A DNA stretch of 64,000 bases from Flavilitoribacter sp020436695 (GCA_041392665.1 JAWKLQ010000020.1:103177-167176), one strand, 5' to 3'; shown: positions 17,263 through 27,057, numbered from the stretch's first letter. Notes: generated by a model from the letters alone, not told the origin. Made by a program: numbers and translations.

Positions 17263-19602
17263 TTATTCGAAGATCAACTCCATCTGCTGCCCGCTGTAAC
17301 TCACCTCCGTGATCCGGCCTTCCGGCAATAACTCCAATCTTAGCCGGCGTTGCTTCTCCTCTTCTCCCTGAGATTTGATCTGTAGGGTTCTGCTTCTATC
17401 CTTCCAGATAAAATGCGTCTGCGTACTGCTTCCCGTCAGATAATCAAGGCTGATACCGTCATCTTCATATAGCGTAAAGTCACCATCGGCGCCGGTGTAG
17501 ATCCTTATGGTCATGGGAACTGTCACCGGCTGGTCGGTATACTGGCGTATAGGATCTACCGGAATGATCGCACCCGCACGTACATATATGGGCATCAGAC
17601 GAAGATCAACTTCCCGTTGTATACTTTGTCCACCATTTTCTTTTGTATTGGTCCACCAATCGTACCAGTCGCCTTCGGGCAGGTAGATCGCTCTTGACCT
17701 GGCTCCCTTTTCAAAGACCGGAGCGATCAGCAGATCGCGTCCCCATAAATACTGATCACCTCGCTGAACGGCTTGTTTATCCTTGGGATAATGAAGCCAC
17801 ATGGCTCTCATCAACGGCAGACCCTGTTCTCTGGCTTCCCAGGTTAGGGTGTAAGTATAGGGTAGCAGGCTATAACGCAACTCTGAGTATGTTCTACAGA
17901 TCCGTTCGATCTCCGGATGGTTCAGTTCCGACTCAAGCGGAAGGTTATTGGCTGCCCCTTCGGCGGTAAAGTCATTGGTATTGTTGACCTCACGGGGTCC
18001 CATTTCCGATAGGCCCCAACCCCAGGGCAAACGGGTCCACCAGGTACGTCCGTGTGAGCGGAAAGAAGGACAAAAGGCCCCAAACTGAAACCATCGGGCG
18101 TACAGTTCACCGGTTAGCTCCGGATTGGGATAGAATCCTCCAATATCGGAACCCCAGAAAGGGGATAGACTCAATGAATGGTTGATCCCAACGGCGATCT
18201 GTGCCTCCAGTGTCTTCCAGGAGCTTTGGGTGTCACCCGACCATACCCAACCGCCCCAACGTGCAATGCCCAGATGTCCATTCCGGTGCAGACTCCATGG
18301 GCGTCGGTCTGGTTGAGAATAAATGGGACCCTGATAATACAACTGGTGGCGCTTGATCCGCTCGAACAGATCGAACCAGTCACCTTCATCCGGCCACCAG
18401 GCATCGATCCCGGAATCTACCAGCCCACTGTGTTGTTGCCAATAGTTCTTAATGTGAGCACCATCCATTTTTTCGCCGGCTTTCGATGGAATGCTTCCGT
18501 GCAGGGTCGGCAGCTTGTCCCGATCCCAGGGAACGATGTGGACACCTACCCGGACATGACGGTCGTGCAGGTCGGATATAACTGCTCTGGGGGCCCGGTG
18601 AAAAACTTCTGGGTTAAACTCAAAGGAAGGTTGCCGGGTGTTCCAGCCCTGCGGGCAAAACCCTGTGCCCAGATAGATCACCGCGTCCAGCGGAATGTGT
18701 TTGCTGCGAAAACTGTCGACAATGCCCAGTATTTGCTCATCATCCTCCAGCGTACGATGCGATTGTATATATCCCAATGCCCATTTGGGGGGAAGTACGG
18801 CCGTGCCGCTGATGGCGGAAATATCTTTCATCATGGCAGCGGGATCATGTGCGTCAAATACGAAGATATCGAAGAGGCCCGGTATCAGCTGGTCGGCAGG
18901 AGGAATCCCCTTACCCTGGCTGAGCCCCTGATTTTGCTGATCTTGTTGGGCACGGTTTTCTCCCTGGGGATCGAAAGGGAGAAATAACCCTTGTTCTTTT
19001 TGCTGAAGATCGATCTGTACCCAGGGGGTGGCCACATAGAGTCCCCATCCAGCCGTACCGATCAACATCGCCACCGGATTGCGCGACCCGTAGGCGTCAC
19101 TTTGCCACCGGGGCAGCATCTGATGAAAACGCCCTCGACGATCATATTCTACGGATAATTGCCTCCAGTTGACGCCACGCTCTGGTTTAGGTCCTCCTTC
19201 ACCCAGGCCAAGTACCGGCCGGTCTTCCAGCCGAAAGCTGACATTGCCATCTTTCTGGAAAGTAAGTTCCTGTATAAATTGACCTTCTGCATTGGAAATG
19301 ATCAGTTTTAACGGATCGGGTTGTACTTCTACGACCATTTCGCCCACCTTTTGTCGGACAGGCCGGCTGATCGCACGCAAGCTGATTCCCGGAGACGGAT
19401 ATTCGCGTTCCGCCAGGGCCGGATTATGAGGGAATGCTGCCTTAAAGCTCAGGGGCTTAAGGGTGATGCGAAGACTATGGGTGCCGGCTACTCTGATATC
19501 GAGTTGGGCTTCCTGCCCGGCCGCGATGATGGGCTGGGCCAATGCCGGTGATAAACCGCCCATCATGATCAGCAAACTCAGTAGGGTAATGGAGGTATGC
19601 AT
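17263..19602 (-). CDS. Secreted GH31 alpha-glucosidase/alpha-xylosidase
   Basis: This is a 779-residue exported exo-glycosidase with a Sec signal (MHTSITLLSLLIMMGGLSPALAQ). It has an N-terminal beta-sandwich (residues ~25-260), a TIM barrel, and proximal and distal C-terminal beta domains. The nucleophile is D405 in AWWPDEGDWF and the acid/base is D457 in WSGDTQSSW. SPFWGSDIGGFY, a strongly conserved GH31 stretch, follows. The family cleaves alpha-glucosides or alpha-xylosides; the variant WPDEGD nucleophile region prevents firm assignment. It diverges from the ECF sigma factor, with about 100 bp between the starts. Confidence 0.9.
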   Translation of the reverse strand: MHTSITLLSLLIMMGGLSPALAQPIIAAGQEAQLDIRVAGTHSLRITLKPLSFKAAFPHNPALAEREYPSPGISLRAISRPVRQKVGEMVVEVQPDPLKLIISNAEGQFIQELTFQKDGNVSFRLEDRPVLGLGEGGPKPERGVNWRQLSVEYDRRGRFHQMLPRWQSDAYGSRNPVAMLIGTAGWGLYVATPWVQIDLQQKEQGLFLPFDPQGENRAQQDQQNQGLSQGKGIPPADQLIPGLFDIFVFDAHDPAAMMKDISAISGTAVLPPKWALGYIQSHRTLEDDEQILGIVDSFRSKHIPLDAVIYLGTGFCPQGWNTRQPSFEFNPEVFHRAPRAVISDLHDRHVRVGVHIVPWDRDKLPTLHGSIPSKAGEKMDGAHIKNYWQQHSGLVDSGIDAWWPDEGDWFDLFERIKRHQLYYQGPIYSQPDRRPWSLHRNGHLGIARWGGWVWSGDTQSSWKTLEAQIAVGINHSLSLSPFWGSDIGGFYPNPELTGELYARWFQFGAFCPSFRSHGRTWWTRLPWGWGLSEMGPREVNNTNDFTAEGAANNLPLESELNHPEIERICRTYSELRYSLLPYTYTLTWEAREQGLPLMRAMWLHYPKDKQAVQRGDQYLWGRDLLIAPVFEKGARSRAIYLPEGDWYDWWTNTKENGGQSIQREVDLRLMPIYVRAGAIIPVDPIRQYTDQPVTVPMTIRIYTGADGDFTLYEDDGISLDYLTGSSTQTHFIWKDRSRTLQIKSQGEEEKQRRLRLELLPEGRITEVSYSGQQMELIFE

Positions 19603-19703
19603 GGAGCTGAAAGTAAGAAATTTTTTTCTTTCTTATTTTTATTCTGATCCCAGGCAGCCTTTTGACCTTCAAGCTTGTATAGGGAAGAGAATAAACTCCT
19701 TTC

Positions 19704-20261
19704 ATGGACCAACACTCCAAAGCGGAATTCCAGCAGATCATTCAGGGCTGCCGGCGGCAGGACCGTAGTAGCCAGAATGCACTATACCGGCTATTCTATC
19801 CGTACGGTATGAGCATCTGTATCCGCTATACCGGTAGTGAATCGGAAGCTATCTCGATGTTGAACGATGGGTTCCTGAAGGTCTTCAGGCACATAAAGCA
19901 ATATGACACCCAACAGCCGTTTAAACCCTGGTTTCGAAGAATAGTGATCAATACGGCCATCAATCAGATCAAAAAAGACAAAAAATTCAAAATGGAAGTG
20001 CGCATGGAAGAAGCAAAACATTTGCCGTCAGAAGAAGATATTCTAAGCCGGATCGGCTATAAGGAGTTGATGGAAATGGTTCAGTCCCTTTCCGCTGCGT
20101 ACCGTACGGTTTTCAATATGTACGTGATCGATGGATTCAAACACCAGGAAATAGCCGATAGCCTGGGAATTAGCATCGCTACTTCCAAATCCAATCTGGT
20201 AAGAGCCAGGGCCAGACTAAAAGAAATGCTGGCGGTTAAACTGAGTGATCCGCATGTCTGA
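19704..20261 (+). CDS. ECF-type RNA polymerase sigma factor
   Basis: This is a 185-residue sigma-70 family factor with region 2 (about residues 20-90, including the DGFLKVFRHI segment and the promoter-melting KPWFRRIVINTAIN) and region 4 (about 125-180, with the helix-turn-helix HQEIADSLGISIATSKSNLVRAR). There is no extra C-terminal domain. The stop overlaps the next start by 8 bp (ATGTCTGA), so sigma factor and membrane partner are translationally coupled. The partner is probably its regulator and sensor. Confidence 0.92.
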   Translation: MDQHSKAEFQQIIQGCRRQDRSSQNALYRLFYPYGMSICIRYTGSESEAISMLNDGFLKVFRHIKQYDTQQPFKPWFRRIVINTAINQIKKDKKFKMEVRMEEAKHLPSEEDILSRIGYKELMEMVQSLSAAYRTVFNMYVIDGFKHQEIADSLGISIATSKSNLVRARARLKEMLAVKLSDPHV

Positions 20262-21582
20262 AAAACAACCGAAAAAGCTGGATCAGTTGTTCCAACAGGG
20301 GTCGGAACAGTATGATTTTGAATATAACCCGGAAGCCTGGCAACGGATGGAAGCCCTATTGGACCGGGATAAGCGCCGCCGGGGTCTGATCTGGTGGTGG
20401 GGTATTTTGCTGTTGCTGCTGTTGGCCGGGATGTCCTGGTGGTTCGCGCGGGAAGAAACAAATTTGAACAAAGAAGGTGTCTCTATTGAAAAAAACAAAG
20501 CTGATCATTCCGGAAATGACCAAGTGCAAGATCCGGGACCTGTAATACAGGAGGAGAACGGGGAGGGCAATTCGATTGGCAAAAACAAATTAGAAAGTTC
20601 AGCCACGAAGGACAAGGCTGAAACAACAACTGAAACAGCTAAAAAACTACCTAATCCTCCAGCCGTAAAAACGGATGTCCGCACGGAGAAGAGCACAAAG
20701 GAAAAGAAAATAAAGACAAATTCCACGCCCATTGCTGCACAGGGTGTCAATGAAATCGGTAAAGACCCGGAAGAGTCTATTGCTAAATCCGGTCAGAATG
20801 TTCCACCACATATCAATGAGGAAGAAAACGAACCGGATAAGTCGGGTGTGGCTGAATTGGAAGAAATAGTACTTTTACCACTGCCGTCTCCGCTACCTTA
20901 TCGCCTCCTGATTCATCAATCGACGGTTGCGGATCAACTACCTGAAATTTCCTATGAAACCGTTTCAAAAAAAGAAATAAAGACCAATCCTCATAATTTC
21001 TTTCTGATCGGTTTGCCGATGGCTGTAGAAGTGACGGTTACGGACACTGAACACCCCACTAAAGTGGACCTGAAAGCCGGCCTGCAACTGGAATATTTCT
21101 ACCAGGGCCGGTACAGTATTAGTCTGGGTGCCAATTACGTCCGAAAATCATACGTTGCCGGGGAAGGGGCCTATAAACCGCCCGTAGGTTTTTGGACCCG
21201 CAAGATCGCTCCGCAATCCACTACGGGGTATTGCCGTATACTGGAAGTGCCGGTACTGATCGGTTACTATCCCACGGGCATGCTTCGCTCCGGCTTTTTT
21301 GCCAAAGCCGGTTTTACTTCGTTTTTCATGCTCAAGGAACGTTATTATTTTCACTACGATCTTCCCGATGAAGACCTGGTGAAAAAGTGGTATGGTACGA
21401 ACGAATATCGCCACTGGTTTGCTATTGGTCAGGTCACTGCGGGCTACCACCTGAAGCTTTCTCATCGTGCATCCTTGCAGCTGGCGCCCTATTTTCAGTT
21501 GCCGCTTACCGGTCTGGGGCACGGTAAGGTGAAACTCTGGAGTTTGGGTATGAGTGCCGGATTTAATTATCGGGTGAATTGA
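20254..21582 (+). CDS. Membrane-anchored sigma-factor partner with C-terminal barrel-like domain
   Basis: I start this protein at ATG 20254 (442 residues), which overlaps the sigma factor stop by 8 bp. It has a short cytoplasmic N-terminus (about 45 residues, helical) and then one transmembrane helix (RGLIWWWGILLLLLLAGMSWW). A 150-residue low-complexity linker rich in Lys, Glu, Asn and Ser follows. The last 200 residues have alternating hydrophobic strands (LKAGLQLEYFYQGRYSISLG, FFAKAGFTSFFML), like an outer-membrane barrel. The architecture suggests an anti-sigma segment joined to an envelope sensor. No enzymatic motif is present, and the anti-sigma role is inferred from position only. Confidence 0.7.
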   Translation: MSEKQPKKLDQLFQQGSEQYDFEYNPEAWQRMEALLDRDKRRRGLIWWWGILLLLLLAGMSWWFAREETNLNKEGVSIEKNKADHSGNDQVQDPGPVIQEENGEGNSIGKNKLESSATKDKAETTTETAKKLPNPPAVKTDVRTEKSTKEKKIKTNSTPIAAQGVNEIGKDPEESIAKSGQNVPPHINEEENEPDKSGVAELEEIVLLPLPSPLPYRLLIHQSTVADQLPEISYETVSKKEIKTNPHNFFLIGLPMAVEVTVTDTEHPTKVDLKAGLQLEYFYQGRYSISLGANYVRKSYVAGEGAYKPPVGFWTRKIAPQSTTGYCRILEVPVLIGYYPTGMLRSGFFAKAGFTSFFMLKERYYFHYDLPDEDLVKKWYGTNEYRHWFAIGQVTAGYHLKLSHRASLQLAPYFQLPLTGLGHGKVKLWSLGMSAGFNYRVN

Positions 21583-21861
21583 TATAGGTCAGTAGTAAGT
21601 CAATTGGTCGTGCTGTATATAGGGCAAAACTTGTTCCGATGGCTATCCCGCGCCTTAAATTCCTAAAGGATGATGCCATTTCGCGGGTAGATTTCCCTTC
21701 AGGGTTAAGGGCGCGGGGAGCTAAAAGGCTTGATTCTGTTTTTTTGTCTTGTACACAATTAGTAGCAACAAAAATAAATTCCTTACCGCACGCAGCCTTT
21801 TCCTTTCTTTTCTTGTATTGGGGGCATAGACGAAAGCATTATTAAATCAATTGATCCCTCA

Positions 21862-23703
21862 ATGAAAAACACATTTTTACCCTTACGCAACATCTCATTC
21901 TTCCTTCTATCACTGCTATTGAGCATTTCCGCCGCTGCACAGGAAGATATTCAACGCTCTACCGATCCTACTTTAGGTGATATTCTGGTTGATGCCGATG
22001 GTTACACCCTTTACTATTTCTCACGGGATGCGAGCCCGGACGCCTCGGCCTGTACCGATGGTTGCCTTAACGTCTGGCCGGTTTTTTATGTAGAAAACCC
22101 AAGTGTTGGAACTGGACTGGATGCGGCAGACTTCGGCTCTTTCGAGCGAACCGATGGGGCCATGCAAACTACCTACAAAGGCTGGCCATTGTATTATTTT
22201 GCCAGTGACGCCAATGTAGGAGACACCAACGGAGAAGGCGTGAACAATATCTGGTTTGTGGCCAAACCTGATTATGGCATCATGTTGCTGAATGACGCGC
22301 TGGTTGGACTCAACGGAGTGACCTACAACAGTATGTACGAGCCGGGTACAGAGACCGTGCAATTTTTTGTCGATGCTGCCGGGCGTACACTGTACACCTT
22401 TAAACCGGACCGTTTCAATCAGAACAACTTCACAGCTGAGGATTTCAGCAACAATGCGGTCTGGCCTATCTATGAAGAAGATCTGGGTAGTATTCCTTCT
22501 ACGCTGGATGCCGGCCTGTTTGATGTGATCGACGTATTCGGCCGCCAACAGCTCACTTACAAAGGCTGGCCGCTGTATTATTTCGGTCAGGATGCAGAGC
22601 GGGGTGACACCAAAGGAGTATCCGTACCGCAACCCGGTGTTTGGCCGGTGGCGGTGGCTGGAGTGGAAGAGGCCCTTCCGGCCATTAATATCCAACTGGC
22701 TGAAGATCCCGCACTGGGGCAGGTGCTGACTGACGGTAACGGCAATACGCTCTACTACTTTACCCGGGATGCTACTCCTGATGCCTCGACCTGTACCGGA
22801 GGCTGCCTGAATGTCTGGCCGGTTTTCTACGCGGAAACACCCGTTTTAGGAACCGGATTGGAAGCCGATGATTTCGGTGTTTTCGATCGCGGTGACGGAG
22901 TTATGCAAACTACTTATAAGGGCTGGCCGCTTTATTACTTTGCCAATGATGCTAATCCGGGAGATACCAATGGAGAAGGCGTGAACAACGTTTGGTTTGT
23001 GGCCAAACCTGATTATGGCATCATGCTGATGAACGATACATTGGTCGGTTTGGATGGAGTAACCTACAACAGTATGTACGAACCCGGATCTGAAATGGTG
23101 CAGTATTTTGTAGATGCCTATGGCCGAACGCTCTACTTTTTTGTCAACGATAATTTTGATCAAAATAATTTTACGGCCGAAGATTTCAGTAACAATAGTG
23201 TTTGGCCCATCTATGAAGAAGATCTGGGACGAGTTCCCTCCACGGTCGATACCACCTTATTCAATACAATAGATGTTTTTGGCCGCCTCCAGCTCACTTA
23301 CAAAGGGTGGCCTATGTACTATTTCGGTCAGGATGCTTTGCGTGGGGAAACGAAGGGGGTATCGGTGCCTTCTCCCGGGATCTGGCCCGTTGCCATTCCC
23401 GGCATCGACGAAGCACTGGTAAATGCCGTGCTGGATATTGAAGCATTATCCGGATGGAAGGTGTTTCCGAACCCCTTCACCCAATCCATCGCACTGCAAC
23501 TTGAATTGAAAGACCCGGCCAGCATTACGTTCGGCCTATTCAATGGTATCGGACAGTTGGTCAAACCTTTCTGGCGGGAAGATCTTCCCGGAGGTCACCA
23601 CGTATTACAAGTGGACAATCTGGGGCAACTCGAAAAAGGTCTGTATTTCCTTAGAATGCAAAGTGACGACGGGGGCACCACCACCTTGCGCATCAGCAAA
23701 TAG
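21862..23703 (+). CDS. Secreted repeat (COG4315/Lipoprotein_15-like) protein with T9SS domain
   Basis: This is a 613-residue secreted protein with a Sec signal ending near AAAQ. It is built from repeats of the COG4315/PF03640 type, recognised by LGDILVDADGYTLYYFSRDA, paired Cys in ACTDGCLNVWPVFY, and TYKGWPLYYF. The repeats form a module of 247 residues that occurs twice in tandem (first about 21961-22701, second about 22702-23442), followed by a type A T9SS sorting domain starting VFPNPFTQSIAL. The function of this repeat family is unknown. Its Cys/Trp/Tyr-rich loops suggest a disulfide-stabilised surface or redox-related fold. It stands alone and ends at a strong terminator. Confidence 0.85.
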   Translation: MKNTFLPLRNISFFLLSLLLSISAAAQEDIQRSTDPTLGDILVDADGYTLYYFSRDASPDASACTDGCLNVWPVFYVENPSVGTGLDAADFGSFERTDGAMQTTYKGWPLYYFASDANVGDTNGEGVNNIWFVAKPDYGIMLLNDALVGLNGVTYNSMYEPGTETVQFFVDAAGRTLYTFKPDRFNQNNFTAEDFSNNAVWPIYEEDLGSIPSTLDAGLFDVIDVFGRQQLTYKGWPLYYFGQDAERGDTKGVSVPQPGVWPVAVAGVEEALPAINIQLAEDPALGQVLTDGNGNTLYYFTRDATPDASTCTGGCLNVWPVFYAETPVLGTGLEADDFGVFDRGDGVMQTTYKGWPLYYFANDANPGDTNGEGVNNVWFVAKPDYGIMLMNDTLVGLDGVTYNSMYEPGSEMVQYFVDAYGRTLYFFVNDNFDQNNFTAEDFSNNSVWPIYEEDLGRVPSTVDTTLFNTIDVFGRLQLTYKGWPMYYFGQDALRGETKGVSVPSPGIWPVAIPGIDEALVNAVLDIEALSGWKVFPNPFTQSIALQLELKDPASITFGLFNGIGQLVKPFWREDLPGGHHVLQVDNLGQLEKGLYFLRMQSDDGGTTTLRISK

Positions 23704-23756
23704 GGATTGGAATTAGGTAACTAAATTATCGGAAGCATTAGTTTTAATTTTTGGAT

Positions 23757-23789
23757 AGCCGGAGCGTTAGTCTCCGGCTTTTATTTTCT
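23757..23789 (+). terminator. Rho-independent terminator
   Basis: An 8-bp perfect stem (agccggag 23757-23764 with ctccggct 23772-23779) has a 7-nt loop and is followed by a T-rich run (tttatttt). It lies 53 bp after the stop of the secreted-repeat gene. Confidence 0.85.
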
Positions 23790-23976
23790 GTGATGTTACC
23801 AGAGCGTTGCAGGCTGTAAAATGCAACCTGCAATCTCCCCAACTTTATTGCACCGTTATGGTCAGCGAGATGCCGTTGTCGACACGGATTTAAAGACAGG
23901 GAACTATTTGTTTTTAAATAAAATAAAAGCAACTTTAGCTGTACTCAATTGTTCTATAAATGGACAAAACACGATC

Positions 23977-24351
23977 ATGAATCCTCAAACGACACGTAAT
24001 AATCTATACGACAAACTGGTCCAACTAGGCCTGAGCCGGTCGTGGGCGCGTCGCAAAGAACGCCTGGTTCGCCAGTTGGAACATGATATGTTAAAGAATA
24101 TAGTGCCCATCGTATTTCGAAGAAAGGATGGGGTAGTGGTGCGCAAGTTCGCTACGCTCAACCCTGCCTTTTTACCCCGTGAGAAAACCGAAGTACAGCC
24201 CCGCCCGGATCATCCCGAACAGATTATTTTCTGGAGTGTACGCGACGAAGGCTACCGCAGTTTTCTGGCGCAGAACCTGCTCCGGGTGGAAGCACCAGCG
24301 TCTATAGTAGATCTGATAACAAAGCGTTTGTCACCGGGTAATACAAAATGA
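23977..24351 (+). CDS. WYL_2/DUF2693-like small protein
   Basis: This is a 124-residue cytoplasmic protein. I use the ATG at 23977; the open frame upstream to 23821 is an unlikely AT-rich leader. After a basic, helical N-terminus (LGLSRSWARRKERLVRQLEHD) comes a small beta-rich domain with PIVFRRKDGVVVRKFATLNP and IIFWSVRDEGYRSFLAQNLLRVE. This resembles the Sm/SH3-like WYL_2 (DUF2693) family seen in Bacteroidota, but the match is from memory of motifs. Role unknown; nucleic-acid or ligand binding is conceivable. Confidence 0.65.
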   Translation: MNPQTTRNNLYDKLVQLGLSRSWARRKERLVRQLEHDMLKNIVPIVFRRKDGVVVRKFATLNPAFLPREKTEVQPRPDHPEQIIFWSVRDEGYRSFLAQNLLRVEAPASIVDLITKRLSPGNTK

Positions 24352-24372
24352 AAAATAAATCCATTAACGGCT

Positions 24373-24404
24373 ACTTTAGCCCTTCCCGAAAATAGTTAGC
24401 TTTA
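24373..24404 (+). promoter_or_regulatory. Possible Bacteroidota promoter before the CBM9-like gene
   Basis: TAGCTTTA at 24397-24404 differs from TAnnTTTG only in the last base. TTTA at 24373-24376 lies 20 bp upstream as a weak -33 candidate. The ATG chosen for the next gene is 48 bp downstream. Confidence 0.3.
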
Positions 24405-24452
24405 CACTCTTCTTTTTTGAATAAATATCGTACCGGCACGAAGATTACTTAT

Positions 24453-25370
24453 ATGAAAAACATCCTTTTGTTTTTCCTCGCCTGGTTTTACAGCTGTGGC
24501 GCAGGGGCTCAACTTACCGTTAATACGGCCGCTTCTAATACTATGGCAGAAAGCCCCTGCGATCAATTTGAGATCCCCCACTATTATGCTTACCGGACAT
24601 CCAATCCACCGACCATCGATGGACGACTGGATGAAACAGAATGGCAGCTCGCGCCACAATCGCCCCCGTTCCGGGATCTGATCTCGGGAGCAGCAACCAT
24701 CCACGATACCCGGGCTGCTGTTATGTGGGATGATGAAAATCTTTATGTTGCTTACTGGGTAGAAGAACCGGATCTGCAGGCCAGCATTACTGAAAGAGAC
24801 GGTTTGATCTATCAGAACAATGATGTGGAATTATTTATCGCCGGTAAGGATGTGTATTACGAGTTTGAGATCAATGCCTACGGCACCATCTATGAAGTAC
24901 TGTTTGTCTGGGAAGAAGCCTACGAAAAGGGGGGCTTTCACAACCTACCCGGACTTAGTTATGATGCGCCAGGCAGAAGGATATTTAATGGCGTAGGCTA
25001 TCGGCCTCATCCCCGGGGGCCGAGAATAGGATTCTGGAACTGGGATCTTGAAGGACTGCAAAGTGCCGTTTTTACCGATGGCACCATCAACAATAGTGAA
25101 GACCGTGATCGGGGATGGACGGTAGAACTGGCAGTCCCGTGGGCAGGCCTTTCCATTCTGTCCGTAGGAGAAGACCGGGCCATGCCACCCAGGTCCAACG
25201 ATATCTGGAGAATGGATTTCTCCCGCTTTAATCAATACAAAGAAGCGGAACCGGCCAAGGATTCCGGCGGCTGGGCCTGGAGTCCGCATGGTGTATGGGA
25301 TTCGCACGTGCCGGCATGCTTTACTTATGTGCATTTTTCCGGAGAAGCGGTAGAGGACCAAAAGGAATAG
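24453..25370 (+). CDS. Secreted CBM9-like (carbohydrate-binding family 9) protein
   Basis: This is a 305-residue exported protein; the ATG at 24453 gives a proper signal peptide (MKNILLFFLAWFYSCGAGAQ), which the longer frame to 24417 masks. The mature protein is a single DOMON/CBM9-like beta-sandwich. It starts with PPTIDGRLDETEW and contains RAAVMWDDENLYVAYWVEEPD, NNDVELFI and a YYEFEINAYGTIYE strand, all typical of CBM9-like proteins without an attached catalytic domain. It probably binds oligosaccharides or aromatic ligands outside the cell. It lies upstream of the GH13 amylase on the same strand. Confidence 0.85.
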   Translation: MKNILLFFLAWFYSCGAGAQLTVNTAASNTMAESPCDQFEIPHYYAYRTSNPPTIDGRLDETEWQLAPQSPPFRDLISGAATIHDTRAAVMWDDENLYVAYWVEEPDLQASITERDGLIYQNNDVELFIAGKDVYYEFEINAYGTIYEVLFVWEEAYEKGGFHNLPGLSYDAPGRRIFNGVGYRPHPRGPRIGFWNWDLEGLQSAVFTDGTINNSEDRDRGWTVELAVPWAGLSILSVGEDRAMPPRSNDIWRMDFSRFNQYKEAEPAKDSGGWAWSPHGVWDSHVPACFTYVHFSGEAVEDQKE

Positions 25371-25548
25371 TTGGACCATTAATTAAAGAAAATGGAGGAC
25401 GATAGAACATTTCCGAAGCAGCATCGTTGCTTCCTGTATACTGTTGCATGCATAGCATAGCTCATCGACCGGTTAAATGCGGTCGGATATTCGGATAGAG
25501 CAGGCATTTATCAAGTACATTTTTCCAATCTAAACATTGATGGTTCAC

Positions 25549-27057
25549 ATGAAGTATCTGATCGTTCTACTTTTGGCCCTATCCGGTTTGCTGGAGTGTA
25601 ATCCTTCACTTGGTCAGTCGGGATTTAATGATGACCGGGTGATGCTCCAGGGCTTTTACTGGGAGTCTTACCGGCATGGCCATACTGATCGCTTTCCGCA
25701 ATTCGGTAATAAGAAATGGTACGAGATCGTAAAAGATAATGCAGCAGTGCTGCATGATGGGCGCTTTGATCTGATCTGGCTCCCGCCACCTTCTTTCTCC
25801 GGTGGCTTGAGTGCCGGCTACAATCCGAAAGAATATTTCAATTTAAACAATAGCTACGGTGACCAACAGCTGCACCGGCAGATGCTGGAAGCACTGTTAC
25901 AAAACGGTGTAGAGCCCGTTGCAGATATTGTGATCAACCATCGCGACGGTACCAACGGTTGGGCGGGATTTACCAATCCGGGATGGGGCACCTGGGCGAT
26001 TACCCGGGATGATGAAGCTTTCCTCAACCCCAATTCTGAAGTGTACAATACCCCGGTGGCTGAAAGAGGCGCCCCTGAAGAAAATCCTACGGAATACGCC
26101 CAACACGGTGGTACAACTTATGCCTACGATGCTTTTCGGGATATTGACCACACTAATGAGCAAGTGCGCCGCGATCTGATCCGTTATTTGCTCCAGCTAC
26201 AGTCTTTCGGTTATCGGGGCTGGCGATACGATATGGTACATGGCTACCACGCCAAATGGATCGCTGTGTATAACCGGGCGAGTAAGCCTACTTTTTCGGT
26301 AGGGGAGTACGATTGGGACAAACAAGCCGCTCAACGTGGCTGGGTCTGGTATACGGCCACTACACCAGGCGACCTGACTACGGCCAGTAACGTGTTTGAT
26401 TTCACCACTTTCTTTACACTAAAAGATAATAAGGGCAACTATGATGCCTGGTATGGATTTGGCAACGGCCTTGGCCTGATCGGAGATAACACGGACAATC
26501 ATCCCTGGCGAAACCGGGCAGTAACCTTTCTGGAAAATCACGATACCGGCTACCGCACCGAAGAGGATGGGCAGCCGCAGGAACACCATGACCAAGATAA
26601 CTTCGAAAACAACTGGCAGGTGGAACAGGCTTATGCCTATATTCTGACCCATCCGGGTGTGCCTACGGTCTACTGGAAACATTACTTCGATTGGGGAACG
26701 GATCTGCAGGCAAAGATCAAGGCCCTCATCAACGCGAGAAAAGTAGCTGGGGTCAATAGCGGAAGTAATATTCACACCCAGAACAATGCACGGGAAAGAG
26801 GCGTTTATGCGGCTTTCATAGAAGGCACCGGAGGCCGGGAACTCTACGTGCGCATTGGGGGTAGCGATGACGACTGGCAACCCTATTATTCCGGTTATCA
26901 GGATTACCGGGAATACGCCGCCGGCAATGGCTGGAAGGTATGGGTGAAAGTAGAGGGCAATCCGGAAGTGATTCAGGCTCCGCTTAAGGGGAGTATTGAA
27001 ATACCAACTTACCGGGAACCGGCCGATATTACCGTAGATGACAGTCTTTTGAATTGA
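25549..27057 (+). CDS. Secreted GH13 alpha-amylase
   Basis: This is a glycosidase that hydrolyses alpha-1,4-glucan. I start it at ATG 25549 (MKYLIVLLLALSGLLEC, signal peptide with a possible lipobox cysteine); an in-frame ATG at 25540 is the alternative. The GH13 regions are intact: region I VADIVINHR, region II GWRYDMVHG with nucleophile D228, region III VGEYDW with acid/base E253, and region IV FLENHDTG with D332. VMLQGFYWES at the mature N-terminus and the PPPSFSGG loop resemble plant/archaeal-type amylases of subfamilies 6/7. A C-terminal beta domain follows. The upstream neighbour is a CBM9-like protein. Confidence 0.92.
   Translation: MKYLIVLLLALSGLLECNPSLGQSGFNDDRVMLQGFYWESYRHGHTDRFPQFGNKKWYEIVKDNAAVLHDGRFDLIWLPPPSFSGGLSAGYNPKEYFNLNNSYGDQQLHRQMLEALLQNGVEPVADIVINHRDGTNGWAGFTNPGWGTWAITRDDEAFLNPNSEVYNTPVAERGAPEENPTEYAQHGGTTYAYDAFRDIDHTNEQVRRDLIRYLLQLQSFGYRGWRYDMVHGYHAKWIAVYNRASKPTFSVGEYDWDKQAAQRGWVWYTATTPGDLTTASNVFDFTTFFTLKDNKGNYDAWYGFGNGLGLIGDNTDNHPWRNRAVTFLENHDTGYRTEEDGQPQEHHDQDNFENNWQVEQAYAYILTHPGVPTVYWKHYFDWGTDLQAKIKALINARKVAGVNSGSNIHTQNNARERGVYAAFIEGTGGRELYVRIGGSDDDWQPYYSGYQDYREYAAGNGWKVWVKVEGNPEVIQAPLKGSIEIPTYREPADITVDDSLLN

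Noticed and set aside
21961..23442. The 741-bp repeat as a CRISPR or mobile-element array
   Set aside because: Repeats are long, in one reading frame and protein-coding, with no spacers or transposase.
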